Assembly: GCA_963753545.1 (NCBI GenBank)
Contig: CAVWCQ010000011.1
Span: 496,001-560,000, forward strand
Length of the DNA: 64,000 nt
DNA from: CAVWCQ01 sp963753545
Lineage (GTDB): Bacteria > Chloroflexota > Anaerolineae > Aggregatilineales > Aggregatilineaceae
Direction: 5' to 3'
Shown: positions 27,009-35,825 of the stretch, one piece after another
Layout: every line of letters begins with the position of its first letter
Numbering within the stretch: the stretch's first letter is position 1
Program-made: the position numbers and the translations under genes
The notes under the pieces: model-generated
Seen by the model: the letters and a program-made list of their open reading frames with translations, nothing else
Databases searched by the model: none
What the model was told of the DNA's origin: nothing

Positions 27009-28556
27009 ATGGCCCTGATTGAAGCAAACAATATTGTCAAAATCTATCCAAATGGTGTCTTAGCCAACGATGGAGTCAGCTTATCCATTGAGGCGGGCGA
27101 GATTCACGCGCTGGTCGGGGAAAACGGGGCGGGCAAAAGTACCCTGATGAAAATTCTGTACGGCCTCGAAACCCCCACCTCTGGCGAAATCGTCCTGCGA
27201 GGTCACCCCGTTCATATCCCCAACCCGCAGGTGGCTATTGACCTGGGGATTGGCATGGTTCACCAAAATTTTATGCTGGTCAACTCGTTCACTATTGCTC
27301 AGAACATCATCCTGGGTAAAGAAACGACACGCGCCCGCGGCATGAATATTGATCGCCAGAAGGCGGTCCAGGTGACCAAAGAATTGTCAAAGCAGTACGG
27401 TCTGTTTGTTGATCCCAATGCCCGTGTTGATACAGTTCCTGTCGGCATGCGGCAGCGCGTTGAAATCCTCAAGGCGCTTTATCGCGGGGCGGAAATTCTG
27501 ATTCTGGACGAACCAACCGCCGTCCTCACCCCGCGTGAAACGGTGGACCTCTTCGCCGCGATTCGCAATCTGGTGAAGGAAGGCAAAACAGTTATTTTTA
27601 TCACCCACAAACTGCGCGAAGTGATGGAAATCTCGGATCGGGTGACGGTGATGCGGGATGCGCGCAAGGTGGGAACGGTGGACACGCGGGACACAAACGA
27701 AGCCGAACTGGCTCGTATGATGGTGGGCCGCGAAGTCTTCATGGTCGTTGATCGGCCCCCGGTCAAACGCGGTAAGCCTGTGCTTGATGTGCACAACCTG
27801 ACGTATGTCAATGAAACGGGCCGCACGCTGCTGCATAACGCCTCGTTCCAGGTCTACGAGTCGGAGATTCTGGGCATCGCCGGAGTCGAAGGCAACGGCC
27901 AAACGGAACTGGTCGAAGTTCTAACCGGGCTGCGCCCCGCGACAGGCGGCGAAGCCTATGTTGATGACCAGTCTGTGCTCGGTTATGGGCCGCGTAAAGT
28001 GCGCGAAGCGCATGTTGCCCATATTCCCGAAGACAGGCTCACGAACGGCGTGTCCATGAGCGCGTCGATCAATGACAACCTGATCATTGACCGTTATTAC
28101 CGCAGACCATTCACCCAGGCCGGGCTGCTGTCACTGGATCGCATCCAGATCAACGGCGTGAGCTTGATCGAACAGTTCGGTATTCTGGCGCAAAGCGGGG
28201 ACGTTCCTGTCGGGTCACTGTCGGGCGGCAACATGCAAAAGGTTGTCCTGGCCCGCGAACTCTCCTCTTCGCCCCGGCTGTTGATTGCGGCCCAGCCCAC
28301 GCGCGGCGTAGACATTGGGGCTATTGAATATATCCACCAGCAGCTTGTCGATCAGCGCACCAACGGGCTGGCTATTCTGCTCATTTCGGCTGACCTGCAA
28401 GAGGTGATGAAGCTGTCTGACCGGATCATGGTGATGTATAACGGCGAAATTGTAGCCATCTTCCGCAACTCACCAGAACTGACCGAAGAAAAGCTGGGGC
28501 TGTATATGCTGGGCGCGGAACGGCAAAGCGAAGCTGAAATGGCAAAGAATCAATAG
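27009..28556 (+). CDS. Nucleoside ABC importer ATPase, two ABC domains (NupO-like)
   Basis: 515 residues with two ABC domains, the layout of BMP-type and sugar importers (NupO, RbsA). Domain 1: Walker A GENGAGKST (about 37), the motif IGMVHQNFMLV, and Walker B ILILDEPTAVLT; its signature is degenerate (VPVGMRQRVEIL). Domain 2: GVEGNGQTELVE in place of a full Walker A, signature LSGGNMQKVVLAREL, Walker-B-like LLIAAQPTRGVDIG. The start at 27009 has GGGAG 9 nt upstream; an ATG at 26988 has no site. It powers the two permeases that follow. Confidence 0.92.
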   Translation: MALIEANNIVKIYPNGVLANDGVSLSIEAGEIHALVGENGAGKSTLMKILYGLETPTSGEIVLRGHPVHIPNPQVAIDLGIGMVHQNFMLVNSFTIAQNIILGKETTRARGMNIDRQKAVQVTKELSKQYGLFVDPNARVDTVPVGMRQRVEILKALYRGAEILILDEPTAVLTPRETVDLFAAIRNLVKEGKTVIFITHKLREVMEISDRVTVMRDARKVGTVDTRDTNEAELARMMVGREVFMVVDRPPVKRGKPVLDVHNLTYVNETGRTLLHNASFQVYESEILGIAGVEGNGQTELVEVLTGLRPATGGEAYVDDQSVLGYGPRKVREAHVAHIPEDRLTNGVSMSASINDNLIIDRYYRRPFTQAGLLSLDRIQINGVSLIEQFGILAQSGDVPVGSLSGGNMQKVVLARELSSSPRLLIAAQPTRGVDIGAIEYIHQQLVDQRTNGLAILLISADLQEVMKLSDRIMVMYNGEIVAIFRNSPELTEEKLGLYMLGAERQSEAEMAKNQ

Positions 28557-28577
28557 TTGCTTCCTTGAGGGAACTAA

Positions 28578-30923
28578 ATGAATGACTTTATAGGAAACTT
28601 CCTTTTAGCGTGGGTAGCGGCAGCAGCGCTGAGCAGCATTATTGGCCTTGTCACTGCGCTCCTGTTCGCGCGGAGAGGCTACGCGCCGCAAACCGGGCTT
28701 CTGCTGGGGTTTGCCGCAGCCGCGCTGCTCGTCACCCTGCCGCTGGTCATTGTGGTGTGGCTATTCGTCCTGCTCCGGCGAGCTGGCGAACCTCTTACCT
28801 CCCCAATCGATTTTCGGGCGTGGGGCCGCAGCCTGCTCTTTTTGATCGCCGGGCTGTCCATCGTCTATCTGGTGACGTTCGGCATCACTTATAAGATTTT
28901 TGACGGCAGCTACAGCGACTTCCGCCACATGGCCGATTACCAGAGCGTGCTCATGGTGAACGCGCTGATCGGGCTGAGCGTGCTGCTCTTTGTCGTCGAA
29001 TTACGCTGGGACGCGCTGCGGGTGGCGCTCACCGTTGTCGTGGCGCTGCTGTTTGGCTTCGTCGTCACGGCGCTGTTCAACCTCGACTCGGCGGATCGCT
29101 TTGAAACAGGCGAGTTTAAAGCCAAGGTCGTCTCGGCTAATCCTTCTCCTGTCAATGTCAAGTACAACGACTCGGCGTTGGAAGGCACATTCGATGCTTC
29201 TACCACCGAAGCGGATTACCACTTCATCGGCAAAGCAGGCGATGTAGTTTCGATTGTCGCGTTTGCCGGGGACGGCTCAACGGTTGACCTCAAAGTTGAC
29301 CTGTTGAACGAGGCGGGCGATGTGCTGGCGGAGAGCCTGGGGGCCACGCCGGACCAGCTTGAAACGTTCAAATCGAACCTGCAAAGCGAACTGGACGGCG
29401 TGATCGAAAATTTTGCACTGCCCGCCGACGGTTTTTATACCATCCGCGTCGCGCCGGAAACACCCGGAACCAATGCCGAAGGCGCATATGGAATGCGCCT
29501 CACGTCCGAGGCCGAATCGCTGGTCGATATCGGTTATGGGGACGCTAAGGGTACGGAATTCAACAACCCGGACGCGAAAGAGCCTATCACCGAAATGTCC
29601 TATCGCTTCGCGGGCCGCGCCGGGGATGTCGTCGATATCCTGGCCTTTGCCGCTCGACCGAACACGGATCTGGATGTCGAAGTCGCTCTGCTGGGGCCGG
29701 ATGGCATAAAACTGGCGGAGAATCAAGACGCCAGCGCCGAGCAGATGGACACCTTTAAGCGCGATCTCAAGACGAAAGGCGACGCCGCCATTTCGGGATT
29801 CACCCTTCCTGCCGATGGCGTTTACACGCTGCATATCCAGCCCGATCCGATTTCAGGGGGAACGCGTTTCGAAGAAATGATGAAAGAGACGCGCTTCGCT
29901 TATAAAGCGTTCCTGCTGGGGCCGCTCAGCCGCCTGAACCGCTGGGCGACATGGTGGATTCGTGACGGCATCACCCTGATCATGCTGGGGCTGGCGATTG
30001 CGATTGTCTTCCGGGCAAATCAGTTCAGCCTCGGCGCGGAAGGACAGCTTTATTTTGGGGCGCTCGTCTCCGGCGCGATCACGCTGTCCTTCGGCAATGA
30101 TGTGCCAAAAGTGCTGCTCGTCCCATTTGCCCTCTTATCAGCGGCAACCGTTGGCTTCCTATGGGGTCTGCTGCCGGGTGCGCTCAAAGCGTACCTGGGC
30201 GCGAACGAACTGGTTTCGACGCTGATGCTCAACACCATCGCGACCCGTTTTTACGAAATGGTGCTCACCTTCCAACTTAAACCGGCATCGGCAGGCTATA
30301 TCGCCTCCGGCTGGATTCCCAAAAACGGGCTGCTCACCCCGATCATCGATGTAAACGGCGACCAGATCACCATTGCGATCTATATCCTGGTGGCGCTTGT
30401 CGTCCTGACATGGCTGTTGATCCAGCGCACGCCGATTGGCTATGAAATCCGCATGATCGGCTCGAACGTCAAGTTCGCCAGCTACGGCGGCGTGAATACC
30501 AAGCGCACGATCATGCTGACGATGGCGATCAGCGGCGCGATTGCTGGGCTGGCGGGCGCACATCTGGCGATGGGCGTCCATCGCATGCTGATCCTCAACA
30601 TCTCCGTCGGGATGGCTTTTGAAGGGGTCGTGGTGGCGCTGCTGGCGCGTAACAACCCGCTTGTCGTCCCATTCACTGGACTGCTTTACCAGTATCTGCG
30701 GGCCGGAGCGCGCGTGATGGAAAGTGACACCGATGTCAGCTTCGAAGTCGTGCGTATCATCCAGGCGGTGATCATTCTACTGATCACGGCAGAAGCCCTG
30801 GTTACGTTCTTCCGCCGCCGCCGTATCCGCCGCCGAGGAACCGTTGAACTCGATATCGATGAACCGCAGCATCTCGTAACTCCGCCGCACCAACAGCCGG
30901 AGGAGGGTGGCGCTCATGTTTGA
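28578..30923 (+). CDS. Nucleoside ABC permease with N-terminal helices and two PPC-like domains (NupP-like)
   Basis: 781 residues, about twice the usual permease length. Residues about 440-765 are a normal BPD_transp_2 permease (FRANQFSLGAEGQLYFGALV; GANELVSTLMLN; RMIGSNVKFASYGGVN; AGAHLAMGVHRM). Before it come four membrane helices (1-165) and two beta-sandwich units (about 195-310 and 330-430). Each reads like a PPC domain: Y-F-x-G-x-AGDVV-x-I at the start and LPADG-x-Y-T at the end. These should lie outside the membrane. ATG 28578 follows GAGGGA. It overlaps the next permease gene by 8 bp. Confidence 0.88.
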   Translation: MNDFIGNFLLAWVAAAALSSIIGLVTALLFARRGYAPQTGLLLGFAAAALLVTLPLVIVVWLFVLLRRAGEPLTSPIDFRAWGRSLLFLIAGLSIVYLVTFGITYKIFDGSYSDFRHMADYQSVLMVNALIGLSVLLFVVELRWDALRVALTVVVALLFGFVVTALFNLDSADRFETGEFKAKVVSANPSPVNVKYNDSALEGTFDASTTEADYHFIGKAGDVVSIVAFAGDGSTVDLKVDLLNEAGDVLAESLGATPDQLETFKSNLQSELDGVIENFALPADGFYTIRVAPETPGTNAEGAYGMRLTSEAESLVDIGYGDAKGTEFNNPDAKEPITEMSYRFAGRAGDVVDILAFAARPNTDLDVEVALLGPDGIKLAENQDASAEQMDTFKRDLKTKGDAAISGFTLPADGVYTLHIQPDPISGGTRFEEMMKETRFAYKAFLLGPLSRLNRWATWWIRDGITLIMLGLAIAIVFRANQFSLGAEGQLYFGALVSGAITLSFGNDVPKVLLVPFALLSAATVGFLWGLLPGALKAYLGANELVSTLMLNTIATRFYEMVLTFQLKPASAGYIASGWIPKNGLLTPIIDVNGDQITIAIYILVALVVLTWLLIQRTPIGYEIRMIGSNVKFASYGGVNTKRTIMLTMAISGAIAGLAGAHLAMGVHRMLILNISVGMAFEGVVVALLARNNPLVVPFTGLLYQYLRAGARVMESDTDVSFEVVRIIQAVIILLITAEALVTFFRRRRIRRRGTVELDIDEPQHLVTPPHQQPEEGGAHV

Positions 30924-32379
30924 TAATGTGCAGATTCAAAATGCCCTGGAAGGGTTGTACAGCGCGGCATTTTTGGCCGCGATCCTGCGCGTCACCACAC
31001 CGATTCTGTTCGCGTCGTTGGGCGCGCTGATCTCAGACCGGGCGGGCGCGATCAATATCGGCCTGGAAGGAATTATGCTCTCCGCGGCCTTTACGGGCGT
31101 GGTTTTCAGCGCTTATGCTCAAGACTGGTGGGGGCAGGATACCGGGGGAACATATGGTCCCTGGCTGGGATTGGCGATGGGGCTGGTCGTCGGCGTCCTG
31201 ATGGCGCTGCTGCTGGCCTTCTTCCATTTGAAACTGAAGGCAAATCTGGTCCTGTCAGGTATTGCGCTCAATACGCTCGGTTCGGCGGCGACCATTGCCG
31301 CGATGTACGAAATCACAGGCGAGAAGGGGAACACGCTGGGCAAGCTCGATAGTTCAGCAATGCCCTTTATCCAGCTTCCAAACTTCCTGGACAAAATCCC
31401 GGTGGTATCGTTCTTTTTCCGCATCCTGGATAATCAGAGCGTGATGACCTGGATCGCCTTTGTCGCGGTGATCCTGGTGTGGTACTTCATGTACCGCATG
31501 CCCACCGGAATCCATCTGCGCGCCGTGGGCGAAAATCCGGCGGCGGCAGCTTCGGTTGGCATCCGCGTGACGCGGATCCGCTACCTGGCACTCGTGCTTA
31601 GCGGTGTGCTGGCAGCACTGGGCGGCATCCACATGAGCATGGGCTACCTCACTTTCTTCCAGAGCGATATGACCGCCGGGCGAGGTTTCATCGCCCTGGC
31701 AACCCCCGCATTGGGCGGCAACAACCCGATTGGAACGGGGCTGGCGTCGCTGGTCTTCGGCTTCTTTGACGCGCTTTCCAACCGGGTCGGCGTGCTGATT
31801 CCGTCGCACCTGACCTTTATGCTGCCCCACATCGCAACGGTGATGGCCCTGGTAATCTATGCGCTGCAAGCCCAGTTAACCATCCGCGTACGCACGCTGC
31901 GCGCGGCGGAAGGCGAAGGCTTCGATGTTCGTTTCTGGAAAGCCATCCAACGGCTGAGCGTGCTGCATATGTTTGTTGCTATGATCGCCATCATCGGCAT
32001 CATCAGCGCCGTGAGCATGTTCTCTGCGCCAGCCGGGTTCAAAACCACCGATCCGTCACTCAGCCGCACCGATATCTACTACCGGGGCATCGGGGTCGGG
32101 GTGCTGGCCCTGGTCCTGATCGGCATCAACCTGCCATTTATGCTGAAGGTTGAACGCATCGGACATCAGGTTCTGTTCAGCGGGATCGCCGCGATCCTGA
32201 CGCTGTGGCTGTACCTGGGTATCATGCTGTCCCTGGGCTTCTCAACCACCTCCGTTGATAAGGGCGCACTGCCGCTCGGCTTCGCGCTCGGTCTGGTGGC
32301 GGCAGCAGCAATCTGGTGGACGATGGGCGGTGGACATCTGTTAATGATGCGCCGCCAGGCCGTGCCAGCAGCGGCGTAA
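30916..32379 (+). CDS. Nucleoside ABC permease, C-terminally extended (NupQ-like)
   Basis: 487 residues. The first 310 form a typical second permease: LGALISDRAGAINIGLEGIMLSAAF at the start, HLRAVGENPAAAASVGI, and LATPALGGNNPIGTGLASL. About 170 residues are added at the C-terminus with four more helices separated by a short exposed loop (about 365-385). ATG 30916 has GGAGGG 10 nt upstream and overlaps the end of the previous gene, which favours coupled translation; the upstream GTG at 30907 is too close to that site. Pairs with the PPC-bearing permease. Confidence 0.9.
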   Translation: MFDNVQIQNALEGLYSAAFLAAILRVTTPILFASLGALISDRAGAINIGLEGIMLSAAFTGVVFSAYAQDWWGQDTGGTYGPWLGLAMGLVVGVLMALLLAFFHLKLKANLVLSGIALNTLGSAATIAAMYEITGEKGNTLGKLDSSAMPFIQLPNFLDKIPVVSFFFRILDNQSVMTWIAFVAVILVWYFMYRMPTGIHLRAVGENPAAAASVGIRVTRIRYLALVLSGVLAALGGIHMSMGYLTFFQSDMTAGRGFIALATPALGGNNPIGTGLASLVFGFFDALSNRVGVLIPSHLTFMLPHIATVMALVIYALQAQLTIRVRTLRAAEGEGFDVRFWKAIQRLSVLHMFVAMIAIIGIISAVSMFSAPAGFKTTDPSLSRTDIYYRGIGVGVLALVLIGINLPFMLKVERIGHQVLFSGIAAILTLWLYLGIMLSLGFSTTSVDKGALPLGFALGLVAAAAIWWTMGGGHLLMMRRQAVPAAA

Positions 32380-32408
32380 GCATACATTACCCGGAAGTCT
32401 CACGATTG

Positions 32409-32438
32409 GGGGCGGGTTTGCAGACCCGCCCCTGTTTT
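32409..32438 (+). terminator. GGGGCGGGT hairpin terminator
   Basis: A 9-bp stem (32409-32417 with 32424-32432) and loop TTGCAG are followed by TGTTTT. It separates the transport genes from the catabolic genes and could be a partial terminator inside one long unit. Confidence 0.65.
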
Positions 32439-32489
32439 CACCACAATCTGAATCATGCACTGATGATCCCGTCAACAAGGAGTATCCCT

Positions 32490-33497
32490 TTGACTCTCAG
32501 AAATAAGATTTTAGGTGGATTGTACGGGCAGGCCCTCGGTGACGCCTGGGGTATGCCTGCCTATTTTGATATTGACCAGACCTGGCGGGCGTATGGCGGC
32601 TGGATCACCGAACTGCTGCCAGGCCCGGCTGATCATGCCGTGCATTTCGGGCTGCCCGCCGGACGCATCACCGACAATTCGGAACAGGCTTTTTCCCTGG
32701 CGACCAGCTTTATTGAGCATGGTGGAGTCACGTTAGAGGCGGCGATCCAGGCGATCATCGCATGGTATGATCGCGTCGGCGGCGACAGTTCGCCCTATGT
32801 CGGGCCAAGCACCCGGCGTGGGGTACAGGCACTCAAGCGGGGCGATGATCCGTATAAAACGGGCCTGTGGGGCGATACAAACGGCGCGCCGATGCGTATT
32901 TCGCCTGTTGGTCTGCTGCACCCCGGCGATCCGCTGGGTGCGGTCAAAGATGCGGAAATCGTCTGCATCCCGACGCATAACACCAATGTGGCTATATCCG
33001 GTGCCTGCGCCGTTGCCGCGGCAATCGCTGTTGCCATTATCGAGAATCCCACACTGGAAGCCGTGATCGCGGCGGGAATCCTGGGGGCCGAAATGGGCCG
33101 CAAAAAGGGCCGCCTCTGGCTGGGGCCATCGGTTTCACGCCGCATCCGCATGGCAGTGGATATCGCGCGGGGGCCGGGCGATGAGCTTTTCCGGCTGCAC
33201 GAAATTTACGACACCATCGGAACATCGCTTTCTGTCCCCGAAACGGTTGGTTCAGCGTTTGGTGTTCTGGCAATGTCCAACGGCGATCCGAAACAGACGG
33301 CTATCTACGCCGCGAACCTGTCCGGCGATGCGGACACGGTTGGCGCGATTGCCTGCGCAATTGCTGGAGCTTACGCTGGTCTTGACGCTTTCCCGCCAGA
33401 AATAATCGCCAAACTGGACGCCGACGAGGTTGTCGCATCGTACCATGTGCGCGATCTGGCTGAAGGACTTCTCAAGATGGCGCAGAAGCAGGCCTGA
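32490..33497 (+). CDS. ADP-ribosylglycohydrolase family protein
   Basis: 335 residues. Family enzymes remove ADP-ribose from proteins or cleave related N- or O-ribosyl bonds with two metal ions. Marks: GGLYGQALGDAWGMP at the start, TDNSEQAFSL for the usual TDDT-type metal motif, and SGDADTVGAIACAIAGA for the C-terminal GDxDT motif. A TTG at 32490 lies 7 nt after AAGGAG and is the best start; an ATG at 32463 lacks a site. In this nucleoside locus a role in opening ADP-ribose-like or nucleoside substrates is possible, but that is inference. Confidence 0.8.
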   Translation: MTLRNKILGGLYGQALGDAWGMPAYFDIDQTWRAYGGWITELLPGPADHAVHFGLPAGRITDNSEQAFSLATSFIEHGGVTLEAAIQAIIAWYDRVGGDSSPYVGPSTRRGVQALKRGDDPYKTGLWGDTNGAPMRISPVGLLHPGDPLGAVKDAEIVCIPTHNTNVAISGACAVAAAIAVAIIENPTLEAVIAAGILGAEMGRKKGRLWLGPSVSRRIRMAVDIARGPGDELFRLHEIYDTIGTSLSVPETVGSAFGVLAMSNGDPKQTAIYAANLSGDADTVGAIACAIAGAYAGLDAFPPEIIAKLDADEVVASYHVRDLAEGLLKMAQKQA

Positions 33498-33547
33498 TCA
33501 AGTGTGGGGGAAATCATCCCCGGTCAATTCAATAGAAGGTGTGGGGA

Positions 33548-34501
33548 ATGCCAAAATACGTTATTTCGATTGGAGATCTGGTGTTGGATGTCATCCTCCC
33601 GGCCCGTCTGCCTGTGCTCCCCGCGCAGCACCAGCAGCCTGTCGGGAGACGTCTGGAGCCGGGTGGGGCTGCAAGCTTTTTGGTGGCGACGCGGCGCATG
33701 GGCATCGACGTTTCAGCGGCGGCAGCAGTGGGGGCCGATCCGTTCGGGACCCTTCTGGTGGATATGCTCAACCAGGAAGATATCGACACATCCTACGTGC
33801 AGGCTATTCCCGGAGCGACGACAACCCTGGTCATTGTTCTGACCGACCAGGAAAGCGGCGAACATGTCTTCATTGGAAACTATGGCGAAGGGGGCGATGT
33901 TCCCTACCCCGCCGGGCTGGACAATGAGATCGACAAGGCGGGCGCGCTGTTTATGTTTGGCTACACACTGGCTGAAAAGCGCGTTGTGCCGCTGGCCTTT
34001 CGTGCTATGGAATGCGCGGTATCCGCCAATGTGCCCGTCTACTTCGACGCGGGGCCTTTCCTGGCGTCTGTCCCGGAGGATCTGATTCGCCGGACCGTGC
34101 GCCTGACATCGCTGCTGCTGATGACCGAAGAGGAAATTCCACTGGTCGCAAGCGGACGCAGCGGACAGGCTGCCCTCAGCCAACTGCTGGGCGAGGGGCC
34201 GTCGGTCCTGGTCATCAAGCAGGGAGCGGCGGGCTGCAAACTGGTCACCAAAGAGGGGCAGTGGTCCGTACCTGGGTATCCGGCCAAAGTGGTCGATACG
34301 GTGGGCGCGGGCGACTGTTTTGACGGCGCATTCGTGGCGGGGCAGTTGCGCGGGCTGGATCTGTACAACTCGGCGCGGCTGGCAAACGCAATGGGCGCGG
34401 CAGCGGTACAGAAGGTTGGCGCGGGACGCAATGCTCCTACCTGTGATGAAGTGATGGCCGTCCTGCAACGGGCGGGAGAAGGGATCAATTTTCAATGTTG
34501 A
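33548..34501 (+). CDS. PfkB-family sugar/nucleoside kinase, candidate pseudouridine kinase
   Basis: 317 residues. PfkB (ribokinase) family: GGAASFLVATRRMG near 45, and the C-terminal DTVGAGDCFDGAFVAG with the catalytic Asp in GAGD. The gene overlaps yjbQ by 7 bp, and yjbQ overlaps psuG, so the three are translationally coupled. PsuK, the partner of PsuG, is a PfkB kinase, which makes this the best candidate for pseudouridine phosphorylation. A ribokinase role would also fit because nucleoside hydrolases nearby release ribose. Confidence 0.85.
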   Translation: MPKYVISIGDLVLDVILPARLPVLPAQHQQPVGRRLEPGGAASFLVATRRMGIDVSAAAAVGADPFGTLLVDMLNQEDIDTSYVQAIPGATTTLVIVLTDQESGEHVFIGNYGEGGDVPYPAGLDNEIDKAGALFMFGYTLAEKRVVPLAFRAMECAVSANVPVYFDAGPFLASVPEDLIRRTVRLTSLLLMTEEEIPLVASGRSGQAALSQLLGEGPSVLVIKQGAAGCKLVTKEGQWSVPGYPAKVVDTVGAGDCFDGAFVAGQLRGLDLYNSARLANAMGAAAVQKVGAGRNAPTCDEVMAVLQRAGEGINFQC

Positions 34502-34902
34502 GCACCATTCAAGTGACAACGCCAGCCGGTGATGCGATTATCAACATAACCGAGCAGGTGGTCGAAGCGGTGCAAGCCAGTGGTGTGACCGCGGGATTGT
34601 GCGCGCTGATCGTCCCGCACACGACGGCGGGCATCCTGATTAACTCGGCCATGGACCCCTCCACCCCGGAAGATATCATCGTTGAACTGCGGCGGCTGGT
34701 CCCAACACGCATTGATTTTAAGCACCAGTACGACACGCCCGCCGATGCTGCCGGGCACATCAAGGCGGCATTGATCGGGCAAAGCGTTCTGCTGCTCATT
34801 GAAGATGGACGGCTGCAAATCGGCGGTTCGCAGAGCATTCTTTTTTATGAATTCGACGGCCCGCGTGAGCGGCGTGTGCAGGTGAAGGTGATGGCAGGAT
34901 GA
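34495..34902 (+). CDS. YjbQ/UPF0047 family protein
   Basis: 135 residues, normal for the UPF0047 family. Motifs: GLCALIVPHTTAGILINSAMDP and the terminal QSILFYEFDGPRERRVQVKV. YjbQ is linked to thiamine phosphate synthase side activity in Escherichia coli; its main role is unclear. It sits between the PfkB kinase and psuG with overlapping stops and starts on both sides. Confidence 0.88.
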   Translation: MLSTIQVTTPAGDAIINITEQVVEAVQASGVTAGLCALIVPHTTAGILINSAMDPSTPEDIIVELRRLVPTRIDFKHQYDTPADAAGHIKAALIGQSVLLLIEDGRLQIGGSQSILFYEFDGPRERRVQVKVMAG

Positions 34903-35807
34903 ACCAATCGCTCTATCTTTCTGATGAAGTCGGCGCGGCCCTGATCTCCGGTTCGCCCGTCGTGGCCCTGGAATCGACTCTGATCACGCATGGTTTTCCC
35001 TATCCGGCCAATGTCGAGACGGCGCTGGCAATGGAAGAGGCGATCCGGGCAGAGGGTGCGATCCCGGCGACGATTGCCATTCTGGATGGGCAAATTCGCG
35101 TGGGGCTGGGCCGAGCGGAGATCGAACTGCTGGCCGGGCTGGGGCAAAAAGGCGTCCGCAAGTGCTCGCGGCGTGATCTGCCCGTAGTGGTCGGACTGCG
35201 CCAGCACGGGGCAACTACCGTCGCCGGAACCATGATCGTAGCCCACATAGCAGGCATCCGTGTTTTTGCCACAGGCGGTATTGGCGGCGTGCATCGCGGC
35301 CATCCGCAGGATGTCTCCGCCGACCTGATCGAACTGGGCCGCACGCCGATCACGGTGGTGTGTGCTGGGGCAAAATCGATCCTGGATCTGCCGCTGACAC
35401 TCGAAGTATTAGAAACGCAGGGCGTGCCGATTTTGGGCTACGAGACGGATACGCTGCCCTCGTTTTACAGCCGGTCCAGTGGACTGCCCATTGATCAGCG
35501 CGTCAACGGCCCGCACGAGGTCGCGGCAATCATGGCGGCGCGGGATGCCCTCGGCCTTGAGGTCGGCATGCTGGTCGCTGCACCCGTTCCCGAAGCCGAC
35601 GCCCTGCCTGTCGAGGAGGCCGAAACAGCCATTATGGAAGCAACACGGCAGGCGGATGCGGCGGGTATTCATGGCAAAGATGTAACGCCGTTCGTACTGG
35701 CAAAAGTGCTGGAACTGACCGGCGGACGCTCACAAAAAGCAAACATCGCTGCCCTGGTCAATAATGCCTGTGTTGGCGCGCGGATCGCGGTAGCAGCCTC
35801 TCGCTAG
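34899..35807 (+). CDS. psuG: Pseudouridine-5'-phosphate glycosidase
   Basis: 302 residues. PsuG cleaves the C-C glycosidic bond of pseudouridine 5'-phosphate to give uracil and ribose 5-phosphate. Marks: VALESTLITHGFPYPAN at the start (Glu of the active site), GKD-type HGKDVTPFVLAK, RKCSRRDLPVVV, FATGGIGGVHRG, and the C-terminal NIAALVNNACVGARIA. Its ATG overlaps the yjbQ stop (ATGA). Together with the preceding PfkB kinase and the importer it forms a plausible pseudouridine pathway. Confidence 0.95.
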   Translation: MNQSLYLSDEVGAALISGSPVVALESTLITHGFPYPANVETALAMEEAIRAEGAIPATIAILDGQIRVGLGRAEIELLAGLGQKGVRKCSRRDLPVVVGLRQHGATTVAGTMIVAHIAGIRVFATGGIGGVHRGHPQDVSADLIELGRTPITVVCAGAKSILDLPLTLEVLETQGVPILGYETDTLPSFYSRSSGLPIDQRVNGPHEVAAIMAARDALGLEVGMLVAAPVPEADALPVEEAETAIMEATRQADAAGIHGKDVTPFVLAKVLELTGGRSQKANIAALVNNACVGARIAVAASR

Positions 35808-35825
35808 ACAACCATCGGAGATCGC

